In this document: in pieces, positions 19,501-26,991 of the stretch
Position numbering within the stretch: position 1 is the stretch's first letter
Layout: every line of letters begins with the position of its first letter
Assembly (NCBI GenBank): GCA_016704485.1
Contig: JADJAA010000001.1
Coordinates: 496,001 to 560,000, forward strand
Length of the DNA: 64,000 nucleotides
Direction: 5' to 3'
From: Flavobacteriales bacterium
Lineage (GTDB): Bacteria; Bacteroidota; Bacteroidia; Flavobacteriales_F; PHOS-HE28
Program-made: the position numbers and the translations under genes
The notes under the pieces: generated by a model
The model's database searches: none
Seen by the model: only the letters and a program-made list of their open reading frames with translations
Told to the model about the DNA's origin: nothing

Positions 19501-20833
19501 CAACTTTTTCGAAATGGCGTGCAGCAACAAGACCTAAGCCCTGTAATGCGGCAGAAGCATTCACGAAACTTCGGATACCGGCATTGCCACTCACGGTCGC
19601 GTAAAGAGAGTTCTGAGCGTTGCTCGCTTCAATTCCAGGACCATCCATGACCAGACCCGGTGGTAGATCAACACTGAACCGACCATTGTCCATCGATGCT
19701 TGGGTAGCATCTTCACCCAGATCGGTGAACGCTACGATATTCCTGTTCTGTTGAAAATCCTGCCGTGTATTGGTCACCCAGACTTCTATCCGCGTGATCT
19801 GCACCCCACTGTTAACAGTAGGCAAGGTCCGCATGGCCTGTTCATACTGCCCACGGAAATAATGGCTCAGGAAATAGTGCTTGTTGCCTTCATACTCATC
19901 GGCCTTGATATCGAAGTTCGTTGTCTGTGCTCCACCTTGTGTTTGCACACTGCGCCGTTGCCCTTTTTCCTGACTGAAGATACCTGTGGCAGTAAGTCGA
20001 CCGAACCGCAGTTGCGCTTTCAACCCGAACAAACTCTGGCTGCCGGTGATCAATGTGCCTTGCAAAGGCAAGCTAACGTTACCCGCTTCGATCTTCTGGA
20101 TGATCTCATCCTCATAACCGGTATAATCCAACTTCACCTGATTCTCGAAATCGAATGTGGCCTGCGTGTTATAGTTGGTATTTATCTTGAGCTTATCTCC
20201 AATATTACCCACCAGGTTGAGCTGGATACGCTGATCGAAATTGAACGTGGTTATCCTTCGCTGATTAACAGGGATACGAGGATTCTCTGTCTTGCTGATG
20301 TTGAGACCGAAGATGACCTCGGCAGATCCGCGTGGTTTTATGGAGATCGTATTACCACCGAAGATCCTGTCGAATGCCTTTCCCTTGATATTGATATTCG
20401 GCAACAAGGATTTCTGAGCACTTTCACTATCCTGTTCCACGCGGTCCAGCCAGTAATTGTCCATACTGCGTTCCATGTCGTAGTTCAAGTACTCTTCCAA
20501 TGACATGCTCATTGGTGGTCTATAGTTGAAACCATCGCCGCCCCCGACCATGCTCCTTACAACGTATTGTCCGGTAATGGGATCGTAGACCACTTCTTCC
20601 GTAATGTTCTCCGGATCCTCCAAATTGATACCACCACCTGGAGGTTCTCCCGGTGCCAGTGGGTCCGATATCGGCCACGGCAACTCAACTTCCGGGGAGT
20701 CCACTTGGAGGACCATCACGGTCATGAAAAGATCGCGAGCATGCCCCTCTGAACTGAAGCAATACAGCACCAGGACCAGTAGCAATTTTGCTACTAATAC
20801 CAACGTCCTATTGGCGGTTCTCCGCAAGTTCAT
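13568..20833 (-). CDS. sprA: Type IX secretion system translocon protein SprA
   Basis: This very large protein (2421 residues from the ATG at 20833; a GTG at 20848 would add five) has an N-terminal hydrophobic signal (VLVAKLLLVLVLYCF). The length and sequence match SprA/Sov, the giant outer-membrane beta-barrel that forms the T9SS translocation channel. Recognisable family segments include GNTISIKPRGSAEVIFGLNISKTENP split around residue 170, the repeated EVWVTNTRQ / EVWVNELRLTDFD motifs, ASGTSYIDDFEGS, and a C-terminal barrel ending in alternating strands (SLRFTLAE). It exports cargo bearing C-terminal sorting domains, several of which are encoded here. It follows ruvA by 15 nt and precedes gcvH by 28 nt, the usual Flavobacteriia order ruvA-sprA-gcvH. 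No frameshift is seen over its 7.3 kb. Confidence 0.97.
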   Translation of the reverse strand: MNLRRTANRTLVLVAKLLLVLVLYCFSSEGHARDLFMTVMVLQVDSPEVELPWPISDPLAPGEPPGGGINLEDPENITEEVVYDPITGQYVVRSMVGGGDGFNYRPPMSMSLEEYLNYDMERSMDNYWLDRVEQDSESAQKSLLPNINIKGKAFDRIFGGNTISIKPRGSAEVIFGLNISKTENPRIPVNQRRITTFNFDQRIQLNLVGNIGDKLKINTNYNTQATFDFENQVKLDYTGYEDEIIQKIEAGNVSLPLQGTLITGSQSLFGLKAQLRFGRLTATGIFSQEKGQRRSVQTQGGAQTTNFDIKADEYEGNKHYFLSHYFRGQYEQAMRTLPTVNSGVQITRIEVWVTNTRQDFQQNRNIVAFTDLGEDATQASMDNGRFSVDLPPGLVMDGPGIEASNAQNSLYATVSGNAGIRSFVNASAALQGLGLVAARHFEKVESARLLMPSEFNMNERLGFISLNQSLNNDEVLAVAYQYTFQGQTFQVGEFSTDGISPPEALMLRLLKATITNPRIPLWDLMMKNVYSLGAFQVNRDNFRLDLIYNNPTTGVDINYIPRAPLDQIPLLQAVGMDRLDPNNAPNPDGWFDFVDGAATTGGTIQSQNGRIYFPVLEPFGSYLDKQLIGPDPNAPIQPLEIRQTIVFQPLYDSTKVAAGNLPALNRFKLKGSYRSASSDVISLNSVNIPQGSVTVTAGGVRLVENQDYTVDYNLGRVRILNQGILESGTPVDVALESNSLFSIQTKTLLGARLDYKVNKDLTIGGTVMNLYERPLTQKVNVGDEPISNTVFGLDANWNTKSQFITTLVDKLPFYATKEESSISASVEGAYLLPGHSKAIGASGTSYIDDFEGSVSTIDLRTQSLWFHSAIPQGLPDVFLNGDLVDDPSSGFRRAQIAWYVIDPLFFRNNNLTPPNINSTIQSDNRMRQVLEQEVFPNRQLPAGTPANIPVLDLSYYPDERGPYNYTTNLTADGELFQPEENWAAITRRITTTDFETSNIETIQFWVMDPFYNASNSAGEPATNVNSQNSTGGDLYIDLGNLSEDVLRDGRKSFENGLPKNLTDLAQETDETAWGVVPTTQSVVNAFAIVESNSNKYQDVGLDGLASTQLDLAGRSESTFFSSYINSIGTVVTNTGARNQIQNDPSNDDYRFFRGNDYDNSGADILQRYKRFNAPEGNSVTDEDSPEDYPTQQTTLPSTEDINQDQNLTESESYFHYKVSMRPQDMVVGQNFITDRILATANTPEGPKQVYWYQFKVPVRQPVEVVNGIQDFRSIRFMRLAVKGWAQPVTLRFARLEFIRGEWRKYQFSLEAPGEVPPGGDPDPTTFTVAAVNVEENGNRTPINYVLPPDINKEVDVSSANLRNLNEQSLQLKVCNLRDGDSRAAFRNVSFDIRSYKKLRMYIHAESSDPADLLEFGDASVFVRFGNDYDQNYYEYEVPLEPSEFYNRDPYSVWPEKNNMIIEFAKLNDLKIQRDQGGVARNIRYAGNDGDRRVFVKGNPNLSQMSTIMIGVRNPQKNGDEENPWRADDGLPQCMEVWVNELRLTDFDQSGGGAAIARVNAQLADLGSISVAGNYSTPFWGSIDKRVSERQRETKYGVDVSANLEMGKFLPESTGIKVPLYVGFSEQVSLPQFDPLNPDIEFNDATRTLTREERKERLKQSRTYTRRRSINLTNVRKERGQGKPEHFYDVENLNASYSYSDQEYFDVNTAYENTRTYRGSLGYVHNPKPRPIEPFKSFIGKSKWLKPIKEFNVNLGFKQVSLRTQVDRMYLERLVRPNPDIETLAPKPTYNKNFNWGSQYGFRYELTRALKVDFNANNLAFIGETPGRVNSKIKDEYALWKDSVLSSVGNFGEVTRYDHVISANYTLPLDKLPLTDWMTANTSYTAGYQWDRAPLTQDTLGATIQNSQNIAVNGQFNFVNLYNKFKFLKKINDKSRGRSGKTTRSSAAKPTDKDSIPDKEPIKIDPLEGLARILMVIRNGTVTYSQNSGILLPGYDRRTNAFGMDDFSAPGFGFIAGQQNHDLNGNVARDFATTAASRGWLVQTPSIFSPYTNTRTETINARLSLEPFRGFRIELSANRTIAENRSSFFRWNAQEQAYVNDSPREYGNYSVSMLTWRTAFSADNENFVNQVFQDVLNNRPIISARLGVNNVNSVLEPDSGFYSGYGSTNQDVVIPAFLAAYTGRSADNVKLNPFKQTPAPNWDITYDGLTKIPAIGRMFRTLTMKNSYRSNFSIANYQTNLLFVPGSAEVDAAGNFIPERQISVVTVQEVMRPLIGFDATLQNSLLLKFEYNRDRNLSLSLTNYQITEVRGKEYVVGTGYRFKNVKLPIKIGGNDPKSDVNLRVDLSLRDNFTVIRKMEERQNTVTAGQNILSIKCSIDYTLSQRLNIRAFYERVVNKPVISTSFPSANTNVGISLRFTLAE

Positions 20834-20848
20834 CGTATTAACCAACAC

Positions 20849-21457
20849 TCAAAGATTCTTCAGGGTAAGCTTGATCAATTCCTCAACTGTGGGCGTATCA
20901 CCCTTTGTATTCTTGAGCACGGTCTGTAATGCACGTTCAGCTTTCATGCGGTCCAACCCTAAAGAGATCAGTGCCGATAACGCTTCGGTGTGCAAGGTAT
21001 TGCCTCCGGATCGAACAACACCGCCGGTCGGCAACGCCACATTGGCCAATTTCCCTTGAAGCTCTTGGATGATACGCTGTGCTAATTTTGGTCCAATGCC
21101 CTTGATATGTTTGAATGCTGCCTCATTACCGGTAAGGATAGCAGTATGTATATCCGCCGCAGAAAGGCCACCAAGAATGGTCATGCCGATGGTCGCACTA
21201 ACACCCTGGACATCGATCAATCGACGGAATAATTGACGTTCATCCCGATGTGCAAAACCGAACAACCGATGTTCACTGGATCCGGACCGAACATCCACTG
21301 AAACGGAATAATGGACATGAAGACGTTGCTTAACGCCTTTCTCCAAAGCAGCTAACGTGGATGCGGGCACATGAACGAGATAGCCAACGCCATGGCAGTC
21401 GATCACGACGTGATCCTGCGCTTTTTCCAATAGTTCACCGTTCAGGCTATCGATCAT
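20849..21457 (-). CDS. ruvA: Holliday junction branch migration protein RuvA
   Basis: This 202-residue DNA-junction-binding subunit of the RuvAB branch migration complex shows the OB-fold N-domain (MIDSLNGELLEKAQDHVVIDCHGVGYLVHVP), two helix-hairpin-helix motifs (VQGVSATIGMTILGG and IKGIGPKLAQRIIQEL) and the C-terminal RuvB-binding domain (TEALSALISLGL). Its partner ruvB is at 32972-33997. It heads the minus-strand block with sprA. A TAATTTTTG box lies about 10 nt before the ATG at 21457 and may be its promoter, although the spacing inside the box is one base longer than consensus. Confidence 0.97.
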   Translation of the reverse strand: MIDSLNGELLEKAQDHVVIDCHGVGYLVHVPASTLAALEKGVKQRLHVHYSVSVDVRSGSSEHRLFGFAHRDERQLFRRLIDVQGVSATIGMTILGGLSAADIHTAILTGNEAAFKHIKGIGPKLAQRIIQELQGKLANVALPTGGVVRSGGNTLHTEALSALISLGLDRMKAERALQTVLKNTKGDTPTVEELIKLTLKNL

Positions 21458-21596
21458 CCTGTCCCCACAAAAATTAAGTACCTATTACAGGGGGTAAAAT
21501 TCGCCTTATGCGCTCGGTGTAAATTCCTTGGAAAGGGCACGAAAATAACGGAATGTATTGAATGGACGGAGCTAAAATTTAAATCCGGGGTTACAT

Positions 21597-21604
21597 TAAC
21601 TTGG
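21597..21604 (+). promoter_or_regulatory. Candidate -7 box for cobB
   Basis: TAACTTGG, one base from TAnnTTTG, ends 4 nt before the cobB ATG at 21609. If functional, the mRNA would start at or just before the start codon. Confidence 0.4.
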
Positions 21605-21608
21605 CACC

Positions 21609-22313
21609 ATGCACAAAAAACGGATCTCGGTGCTCAGTGGAGCGGGAATTAGTGCCGAGAGTGGGCTACGCACATTCCGTAATAGTGATGGACTCTGGGA
21701 GGAATACCGAATAGAGGATGTTGCAACACCACAGGCATTCGCAAAGGACCCTGCTTTGGTGCTTCGATTCTATGATGCACGACGCAAACAGGTGATCGCT
21801 GCGGAACCCAATGCGGCACACCTGTCCATTGCTCAACTGGAGAACGATTTCCACGTTGACATCATCACGCAGAACATCGATGACCTCCATGAGCGTGCCG
21901 GTAGTTCTCATGTACTTCATCTGCATGGCGAGATCCTTTTAGCACGGAGCAGTGTGGATACCAATTACATTGTTCCGATCGAAGGTGATTCTATTCCGTT
22001 CGGTGCTCTTTGCCCCATGGGATCCCAACTAAGACCACACATCGTCTGGTTCGGTGAGGAAGTGCCGATGATCCCGATCGCTGCTGAACTTGTGGAACAG
22101 GCCGATGTATTGGTCGTTATAGGAACCTCTCTGAACGTATACCCGGCGGCTGGGCTGATCCATTATGCATCACCGGCTTGCAAGGTCCACGTTATTGACC
22201 CCAATTCCGTATCCGTTCAACGACAAGGGGTTAGCTATAGGAACGAAAAAGCCAGCTTAGGCATGCCCAAGCTGGCTTCTGAATTAAAGGCTCTTTTGAC
22301 GAACGGTCAGTGA
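21609..22313 (+). CDS. cobB: NAD-dependent protein deacylase, sirtuin class III (CobB-like)
   Basis: This 234-residue sirtuin removes acyl groups from lysine using NAD+. Visible motifs: GAGISAESG (NAD-binding), TQNIDDLHERAG with catalytic His in LHGE, RPHIVWFGE, IGTSLNVYPAAG. The FYDARRKQV segment carries the Tyr-x-x-Arg pair that reads acidic acyl groups in class III (SIRT5/CobB) enzymes, so desuccinylase or demalonylase activity is likely. The four zinc-binding cysteines of E. coli CobB are absent; only one Cys remains between LHGE and RPHIVWF. The last 7 nt of the gene overlap the stop end of the convergent T9SS gene, and a terminator for that gene is embedded near the 3' end (22246-22278). 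Confidence 0.93.
   Translation: MHKKRISVLSGAGISAESGLRTFRNSDGLWEEYRIEDVATPQAFAKDPALVLRFYDARRKQVIAAEPNAAHLSIAQLENDFHVDIITQNIDDLHERAGSSHVLHLHGEILLARSSVDTNYIVPIEGDSIPFGALCPMGSQLRPHIVWFGEEVPMIPIAAELVEQADVLVVIGTSLNVYPAAGLIHYASPACKVHVIDPNSVSVQRQGVSYRNEKASLGMPKLASELKALLTNGQ
22246..22278 (-). terminator. Intrinsic terminator for T9SS gene, inside cobB coding sequence
   Basis: AAGCCAGCTT (22249-22258) and AAGCTGGCTT (22269-22278) form a perfect 10-bp stem; the loop itself contains GGCATGCC. On the minus strand the stem is followed by TTTTT (22250-22246), a textbook intrinsic terminator for the minus-strand gene whose stop is at 22307. On the plus strand no U-tract follows, so cobB transcription should not be stopped by it. 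Confidence 0.8.
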
Positions 22314-23071
22314 GTTACCACGAACCGCTGACTGCGAAGCGAGGTTCCATTGCGCTCCAAGGTAGCAAAGTAGATCCCGGAAGAAAGGTCCGTGGTCGGT
22401 AGAACATACCTTCCTTGGGCTCCATTGATCCGTATTGTCTTCAGACGCTCACCAACCATGTTGTAGATAACAAGTGAAGTGTTCGTTACCGAACCATTAA
22501 GCTCGATCTTGAATGCAACATCGCTGCCCAAAGATGGGTTCGGAAAAACCTGCATGCTTCGAACCACCTCTGTTTCTTCATTTATTCCAACAATTCCGGA
22601 CCGGAACTCAATATCGCACCAAACACTATCCGTAGGGTTGTTCACATCGAACCAGACGTAACGATACACATTGACTCCAACAATGTTACGGGGTTTGTGA
22701 TACGCATGGAAATTGCTGGCACTAGAATCCGCCAGAACGGTAACTGCATGTTGTGGAAGTGACTCCCACACCGGACTAACACCAGCGTATCGTGCATTGT
22801 AACACACTCCCCAACAGAAATAATTCTCCGTTCCCATCTGTACATTCAACTCGTAACGCCGAACATTCAATGTCTTGTCCTCACCCGCTACGTGTACTTC
22901 AATATCCACTTCGAACACCGAGACCGAATCTATGACAGAAGGATCCACGGAACCTAAGTAGACCACAACTTCATTATTTACAATTGCTCCGGATCCATCG
23001 ATCAAAGTCACCTGCGCGTTCATTTGTGCGGTGAAGAAAACGAGTAAGGAAAGCGTAAAGAGTTGTTTCAT
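22307..23071 (-). CDS. Small secreted protein with T9SS type A sorting domain
   Basis: This 254-residue secreted protein starts at the ATG at 23071 (MKQLFTLSLLVFFTAQMNAQ signal peptide). An upstream in-frame ATG at 23116 directly abuts a perfect -7 box, so it would not be in the transcript. The mature N-terminal part (about residues 20-165) is beta-rich with two close cysteines (YFCWGVCYNARYAG) and no recognised domain; similar regions occur in small Bacteroidota surface proteins. The last 80 residues are a canonical T9SS type A domain (MQVFPNPSLGSDVAFKI, LVIYNMVGERLKTI, LSSGIYFATLERNG, SQRFVVTH). It probably ends up on the cell surface. Its transcription ends at the terminator embedded in cobB. 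Confidence 0.88.
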   Translation of the reverse strand: MKQLFTLSLLVFFTAQMNAQVTLIDGSGAIVNNEVVVYLGSVDPSVIDSVSVFEVDIEVHVAGEDKTLNVRRYELNVQMGTENYFCWGVCYNARYAGVSPVWESLPQHAVTVLADSSASNFHAYHKPRNIVGVNVYRYVWFDVNNPTDSVWCDIEFRSGIVGINEETEVVRSMQVFPNPSLGSDVAFKIELNGSVTNTSLVIYNMVGERLKTIRINGAQGRYVLPTTDLSSGIYFATLERNGTSLRSQRFVVTH

Positions 23072-23117
23072 ATTTTCAATTTTGTTGCTGATCCAATTCA
23101 CTTGGGTGAACTCCATG

Positions 23118-23125
23118 CAAATGTA
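23118..23125 (-). promoter_or_regulatory. -7 box for small T9SS protein gene
   Basis: The minus strand reads TACATTTG, a perfect -7 box. Transcription would start near 23111, giving a leader of about 40 nt to the ATG at 23071 and excluding the in-frame ATG at 23116. Confidence 0.5.
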
Positions 23126-23269
23126 CGGCTCAACTAATGCGGATCGTGAGGTTTTAACGCTTAGATAACATTCACTCGAACCGATAGGACTCCAAGCCTT
23201 TGTTCCTTCATGATGTTCTTAACTATGCTCCGGATATACTTTCGGACCCCCTCAGATCTACAACTCAAT

Positions 23270-23287
23270 GTGATCGAGGACGATCAC
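23270..23287. repeat. Small inverted repeat upstream of thioredoxin gene
   Basis: GTGATCG (23270-23276) and CGATCAC (23281-23287) are a perfect 7-bp inverted repeat around AGGA, 73 nt before the TlpA-like ATG. It could be an operator or part of the leader; nothing else supports a function. Confidence 0.3.
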
Positions 23288-23359
23288 GCACCATCGATCT
23301 TTGGCGCAGTCTTTGCCATCTACCGAAAATATCGATCAACCCAGCACCCGGACCAACCC

Positions 23360-23854
23360 ATGAAAAACATTCTTGCCGCAATTGCCCTTTTTACATTTTC
23401 CCTTACCGCCTTGGCACAAGGGAAAGTTCCTTCCGTAAACCTACAGGACCTAGCGGGGAAAAAAGTGGATACGAAGACCTTCAGTAATGATGGCAAGCCA
23501 ATGATCATCAATTTCTGGGCTACGTGGTGTGCGCCCTGCAAACGTGAATTGGCGGCGATCGCTGAAGTATACGATGATTGGCAAGCGGAGACCGGCGTTA
23601 AACTGATCGCTATTTCCATTGATGATGCCCGAAGCATGGCACGCGTTGCGCCCTATATCAACGGCCAGGCATGGGAATACGAGGTTTATCTGGACCCCAA
23701 CGGTGATTTCAAACGTGCATTGAACGTGAATAATATTCCACATACCTTTCTTGTTGACGGTAGCGGAAACATTGTTTACCAGCACAATAACTATGAGCCG
23801 GGCGACGAAAATGAATTGTACAGTAAGGTGCTCGAAATGAAAGGCAAGAAATAG
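23360..23854 (+). CDS. TlpA-like periplasmic thioredoxin-fold oxidoreductase
   Basis: This 164-residue protein has a signal peptide (MKNILAAIALFTFSLTALAQ) and an AhpC/TSA-TlpA thioredoxin fold. The redox-active CxxC is in FWATWCAPCKRELA, with the cis-Pro strand VNNIPHTFLVDG after it. It most likely works in the periplasm as a disulfide reductase, for example for cytochrome c maturation or extracellular thiol control. The ATG at 23360 is chosen because it begins the signal peptide; the open frame continues upstream to 23210 without signal features. A strong terminator follows at 23894-23930, so the gene appears monocistronic. Confidence 0.9.
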   Translation: MKNILAAIALFTFSLTALAQGKVPSVNLQDLAGKKVDTKTFSNDGKPMIINFWATWCAPCKRELAAIAEVYDDWQAETGVKLIAISIDDARSMARVAPYINGQAWEYEVYLDPNGDFKRALNVNNIPHTFLVDGSGNIVYQHNNYEPGDENELYSKVLEMKGKK

Positions 23855-23893
23855 ATCCACCTGCCTTCGAGCAAATTACGCTCACCATTATTG

Positions 23894-23931
23894 AAAAAGT
23901 CCGGCTCCATTTTTTGGACCGGACTTTTTTT
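23894..23931 (+). terminator. Intrinsic terminator after TlpA-like gene
   Basis: AAAAAGTCCGG (23894-23904) pairs with CCGGACTTTTT (23919-23929), followed by more T residues; the loop contains an extra TCC/GGA pairing. It is a classic rho-independent terminator 40 nt after the stop codon. Confidence 0.9.
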
Positions 23932-24115
23932 GTTTTACAGTAGAACCGACATGTTCTGTTCCGTATTCGGTGTTCAACGTTCCATTATATCATCGAACAA
24001 TGGTCCTGAGGTCCTTGTTGCGGTCCAAGTTTGATGCGCGATAGGGTTCAAAAATATTCCGTTGAACGAAAGGAATTCTCGTTCTTGCAGCGTGTAACCG
24101 AATTTCTACGGGCCA

Positions 24116-24123
24116 TACCTTTA
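24116..24123 (+). promoter_or_regulatory. Candidate -7 box for DUF6029 gene
   Basis: TACCTTTA, one mismatch from TAnnTTTG, lies 32 nt before the ATG at 24156. The rest of the 300-bp gap (23855-24155) holds the terminator above and no reading frame I can support. Confidence 0.4.
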
Positions 24124-24155
24124 CCGCAACCAACAAGAACGTTTAGAGAATTCCT

Positions 24156-25865
24156 ATGAAGCCTTGCCATTATCGCTTTTTCCGTTCACTGACCCTCTTC
24201 GCTGTTCTAATTTGTTCGGTAACCGTTCATGCACAGGACCGGACCCAGATCCACGGAAATTTCAGTACGGATGTACAGTACTACAATGTGGATAGCGCTA
24301 TTGGCGCCATTGTTCCACCGCAACGATTAGGGAACAATGCATGGGGCAACATCATTGCAACGCATGGCAATTTTGAAGTAGGGGCGCGGTTCGAGAGCTA
24401 TAACCCTTCACTTGCCGGTTACCCAGCAGGACAGGCCTACAAGGGTTCCGGACTTGGTTATCGGTATGCCAAGTTCACGGTGAGCGATCTGGAGGTCACC
24501 GTTGGTAACTTCTTTGAGCAATTCGGGCAAGGACTTATCTTCAGAAGTTATGAGGAACGCTACCTCGGCGTGGATAATGCAATGGATGGCGTGCGCTTGA
24601 AGTACCATCCGTTTCGCGGGGTATACCTTAAAGGCTTTGTAGGCGGGCAGCGCGCGGCATTCGATAACGGGTTCACCAAGGGACCAGGTGTTGTGCGTGG
24701 TTTAGACGCGGAATTCAGCATTGCGGAACTGCTTGATAGCGCATGGCATGCGAAGGGCAATCTGATCATTGGTGGCAGCTTCGTAAGCAAGTATCAAGAG
24801 GATCGGGATCCGCTTCTGGTGCTACCGGAGAACGTGGCATCCTATGCTGTTCGCTTGAACTATACTCGCCCGAAATGGAACTTCTACACCGAATACGCTT
24901 ATAAGTTCAACGACCCGAACGGCAAGAACGATTTCATCTACAAACCCGGACAGGCGCTTATGGCGAATGCCACCTACAGCGTCAAAGGTCTAGGCATTAG
25001 CGCAGGTGCGCATTACTTTGATAATATGTTCTACCAAAGCGACCGAAGCGCACCGACCCCTTTCGATCTGAACATCAATTTCCTGCCGCCACTTACCAAA
25101 CAGCACACCTATAACCTGCCGGCCACGCTTTATCCTTATGCAACCCAGCCAAATGGTGAAGTTTCTGCACAAGGTGAAGTGTTCTATATGATCAAGAAAG
25201 GAAGTAAATTAGGTGGGAAATATGGAACCAAGCTGGCCGTTAATTACTCGGTAGCATATGGTATCGATACCGTGCATTTGGGCTTGGCGGATGATACGAC
25301 CCGTCATTTCGGGTACAGTGCCAATTTCTTCTCGCCCAGCAAGCGAATGTATTTCCAGGACTTCAACATAGAATTACGCAAGAAGCTCAGTTCCACATGG
25401 ACGTTGGCCCTTACCTGGTTGAACATTACGTATGATATCGACATTATTCAGGGCAAGCCCGGAAAACAGAAGGTGTACACGGACATATTCGTGTTAGAGG
25501 GATTGCATAATTTCAGTAAGCGGACCTCACTCCGCTTTGAGTTGCAACACTTAAGTAGCAAACAGGATCAGGGTAATTGGGCAACCGCTTTAGCTGAGCT
25601 CACCTTTAGCCCACACTGGTTCATTGCGGTCATGGACCAATACAATTATGTTACGACCAGCGAAACTTTCCTGAAAGATGGCAAGACCGAAGTTGAACCG
25701 GAACGTATTCACTATCCGATCGGCTCAGTTGGTTATATCCGCGGAGGAAATCGCTTTCAAATGAACTACGGACGGCAACGTGCTGGTATCTTCTGTGTTG
25801 GCGGTGTTTGCCGACAAGTACCCGCCGCAAACGGCCTAACACTATCTGTTACAAGTACCTTCTGA
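24156..25865 (+). CDS. DUF6029-type outer-membrane protein
   Basis: This 569-residue protein has a signal peptide (LTLFAVLICSVTVHAQ) and alternating aromatic strands along its length (for example VGNFFEQFGQGLIFRSYEERYLGVDNAMDGVRLKYHPF in two parts), ending in TLSVTSTF with a C-terminal Phe, as expected for an outer-membrane beta-barrel. It matches my memory of the Bacteroidota DUF6029 family, whose function is unknown. It is followed after 5 nt by the Omp28-like lipoprotein, so the two are cotranscribed and may work together at the outer membrane. Assignment to the DUF is by recall and could be checked by profile search; the barrel prediction is safer. Confidence 0.75.
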   Translation: MKPCHYRFFRSLTLFAVLICSVTVHAQDRTQIHGNFSTDVQYYNVDSAIGAIVPPQRLGNNAWGNIIATHGNFEVGARFESYNPSLAGYPAGQAYKGSGLGYRYAKFTVSDLEVTVGNFFEQFGQGLIFRSYEERYLGVDNAMDGVRLKYHPFRGVYLKGFVGGQRAAFDNGFTKGPGVVRGLDAEFSIAELLDSAWHAKGNLIIGGSFVSKYQEDRDPLLVLPENVASYAVRLNYTRPKWNFYTEYAYKFNDPNGKNDFIYKPGQALMANATYSVKGLGISAGAHYFDNMFYQSDRSAPTPFDLNINFLPPLTKQHTYNLPATLYPYATQPNGEVSAQGEVFYMIKKGSKLGGKYGTKLAVNYSVAYGIDTVHLGLADDTTRHFGYSANFFSPSKRMYFQDFNIELRKKLSSTWTLALTWLNITYDIDIIQGKPGKQKVYTDIFVLEGLHNFSKRTSLRFELQHLSSKQDQGNWATALAELTFSPHWFIAVMDQYNYVTTSETFLKDGKTEVEPERIHYPIGSVGYIRGGNRFQMNYGRQRAGIFCVGGVCRQVPAANGLTLSVTSTF

Positions 25866-25870
25866 TCGCC

Positions 25871-26728
25871 ATGAGAACATTCCAACTACTTACAGCGCTT
25901 ACCGTGTCCTTAGCTTTTACAGCATGTGATATCGTTGACGAACCCATACCTCCAGGGACTGCCGGTGTCGGTGGACCGGATACCTCTGGCACCGTTACGC
26001 GCCGTGTGCTTCTGGAAGACTATACGGGGCATACCTGCAACAACTGCCCTGGCGCTGCAGCAGTTGCTCAGGCGCTGCATGATATCTATCAGGATGAACT
26101 GATCCTTGTAGGTGTTCATGTCAATAATTTTGCCGCTCCACATTTTCCTCCACAAACTTCTTATCTCACCGATTTCCGCACCCCGGCAGGTAACGCCTAT
26201 TCGCTGCAATTCGATGTGGCATTTCAGCCCGCCGGCTTGATCAGTCGCAAGGAGTTCGGGAATTTTCTGTTACAAAGTGAAGGAGCTTGGTCCTCTGATG
26301 TTGCTGAGATCATTGGGGAACCGGCAGACATGGATGTTCAATTCGCTGACTTCAGCTTCAACGCAGCAACGAATACGGTGGAGACCACAATAAAGACCAT
26401 AGTGCTGAACCCGGTGAACGGCGACCATTTCCTTACGGTCTTCTTGACCGAGGACCATGTCATCGATTGGCAAACGGACAGTGATGTCTCACCTCCGGAT
26501 GTACCTGACTACGATCATCGCCATGTGCTTCGCGATAACCTGAATGGTACGTGGGGTGAAGGAGTGATCAGCGGTAGTGCCCTTGCTGGCGACACGATCA
26601 CGCGCACCTATACATACCAGCTATCCTCAAATGTACTTGAGCCGAATAATTGTGCATTGGTTGCATTCGTATCCCGCACGGATAACTACGAGGTGATGCA
26701 GGTTGCAGAGAAGAAATTCATGGAGTAA
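25871..26728 (+). CDS. Omp28-related outer-membrane lipoprotein
   Basis: This 285-residue lipoprotein has a type II signal (TVSLAFTAC, Cys near residue 20; start at 25871 chosen to give it). The mature part has a thioredoxin-like fold with the Omp28 hallmark LLEDYTGHTCNNCPGAAA, a CxxC followed by Pro, then VGVHVNNFAAPHFPP. Porphyromonas Omp28 is a surface adhesin/lipoprotein; the role of family members is mostly unknown and a thiol-redox role is possible because the CxxC is conserved here. It is the second gene of a pair with the DUF6029 barrel. The 263-bp gap after it has no clear terminator. Confidence 0.85.
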   Translation: MRTFQLLTALTVSLAFTACDIVDEPIPPGTAGVGGPDTSGTVTRRVLLEDYTGHTCNNCPGAAAVAQALHDIYQDELILVGVHVNNFAAPHFPPQTSYLTDFRTPAGNAYSLQFDVAFQPAGLISRKEFGNFLLQSEGAWSSDVAEIIGEPADMDVQFADFSFNAATNTVETTIKTIVLNPVNGDHFLTVFLTEDHVIDWQTDSDVSPPDVPDYDHRHVLRDNLNGTWGEGVISGSALAGDTITRTYTYQLSSNVLEPNNCALVAFVSRTDNYEVMQVAEKKFME

Positions 26729-26991
26729 TTCCGACCCGTATTGCCTGATGTGGAGGGTCACCTATTGATCCCTTCATGGTCGAGAACGAGTCAGACCGAC
26801 ATCGGTCCGGGGTCATACTTTGAGCCGTTCAGGCTGTTATGGTCTCATTTATTTCAACAGGCATACTGATCGGCGCAAACCGTCGTTATGCACTGTCCGG
26901 CACAGAAGTCGGATGTTGAAAAATTTTGTGAAAAATTATAGATCTCTCTACTCCTCGTATTGTACCTTCATGATCGCTAATTAAGAACGTG

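Noticed and set aside
19700..20503. 267-codon open frame on the plus strand
   Set aside because: Antisense to sprA, which is clearly coding; no promoter or domain for the opposite frame.
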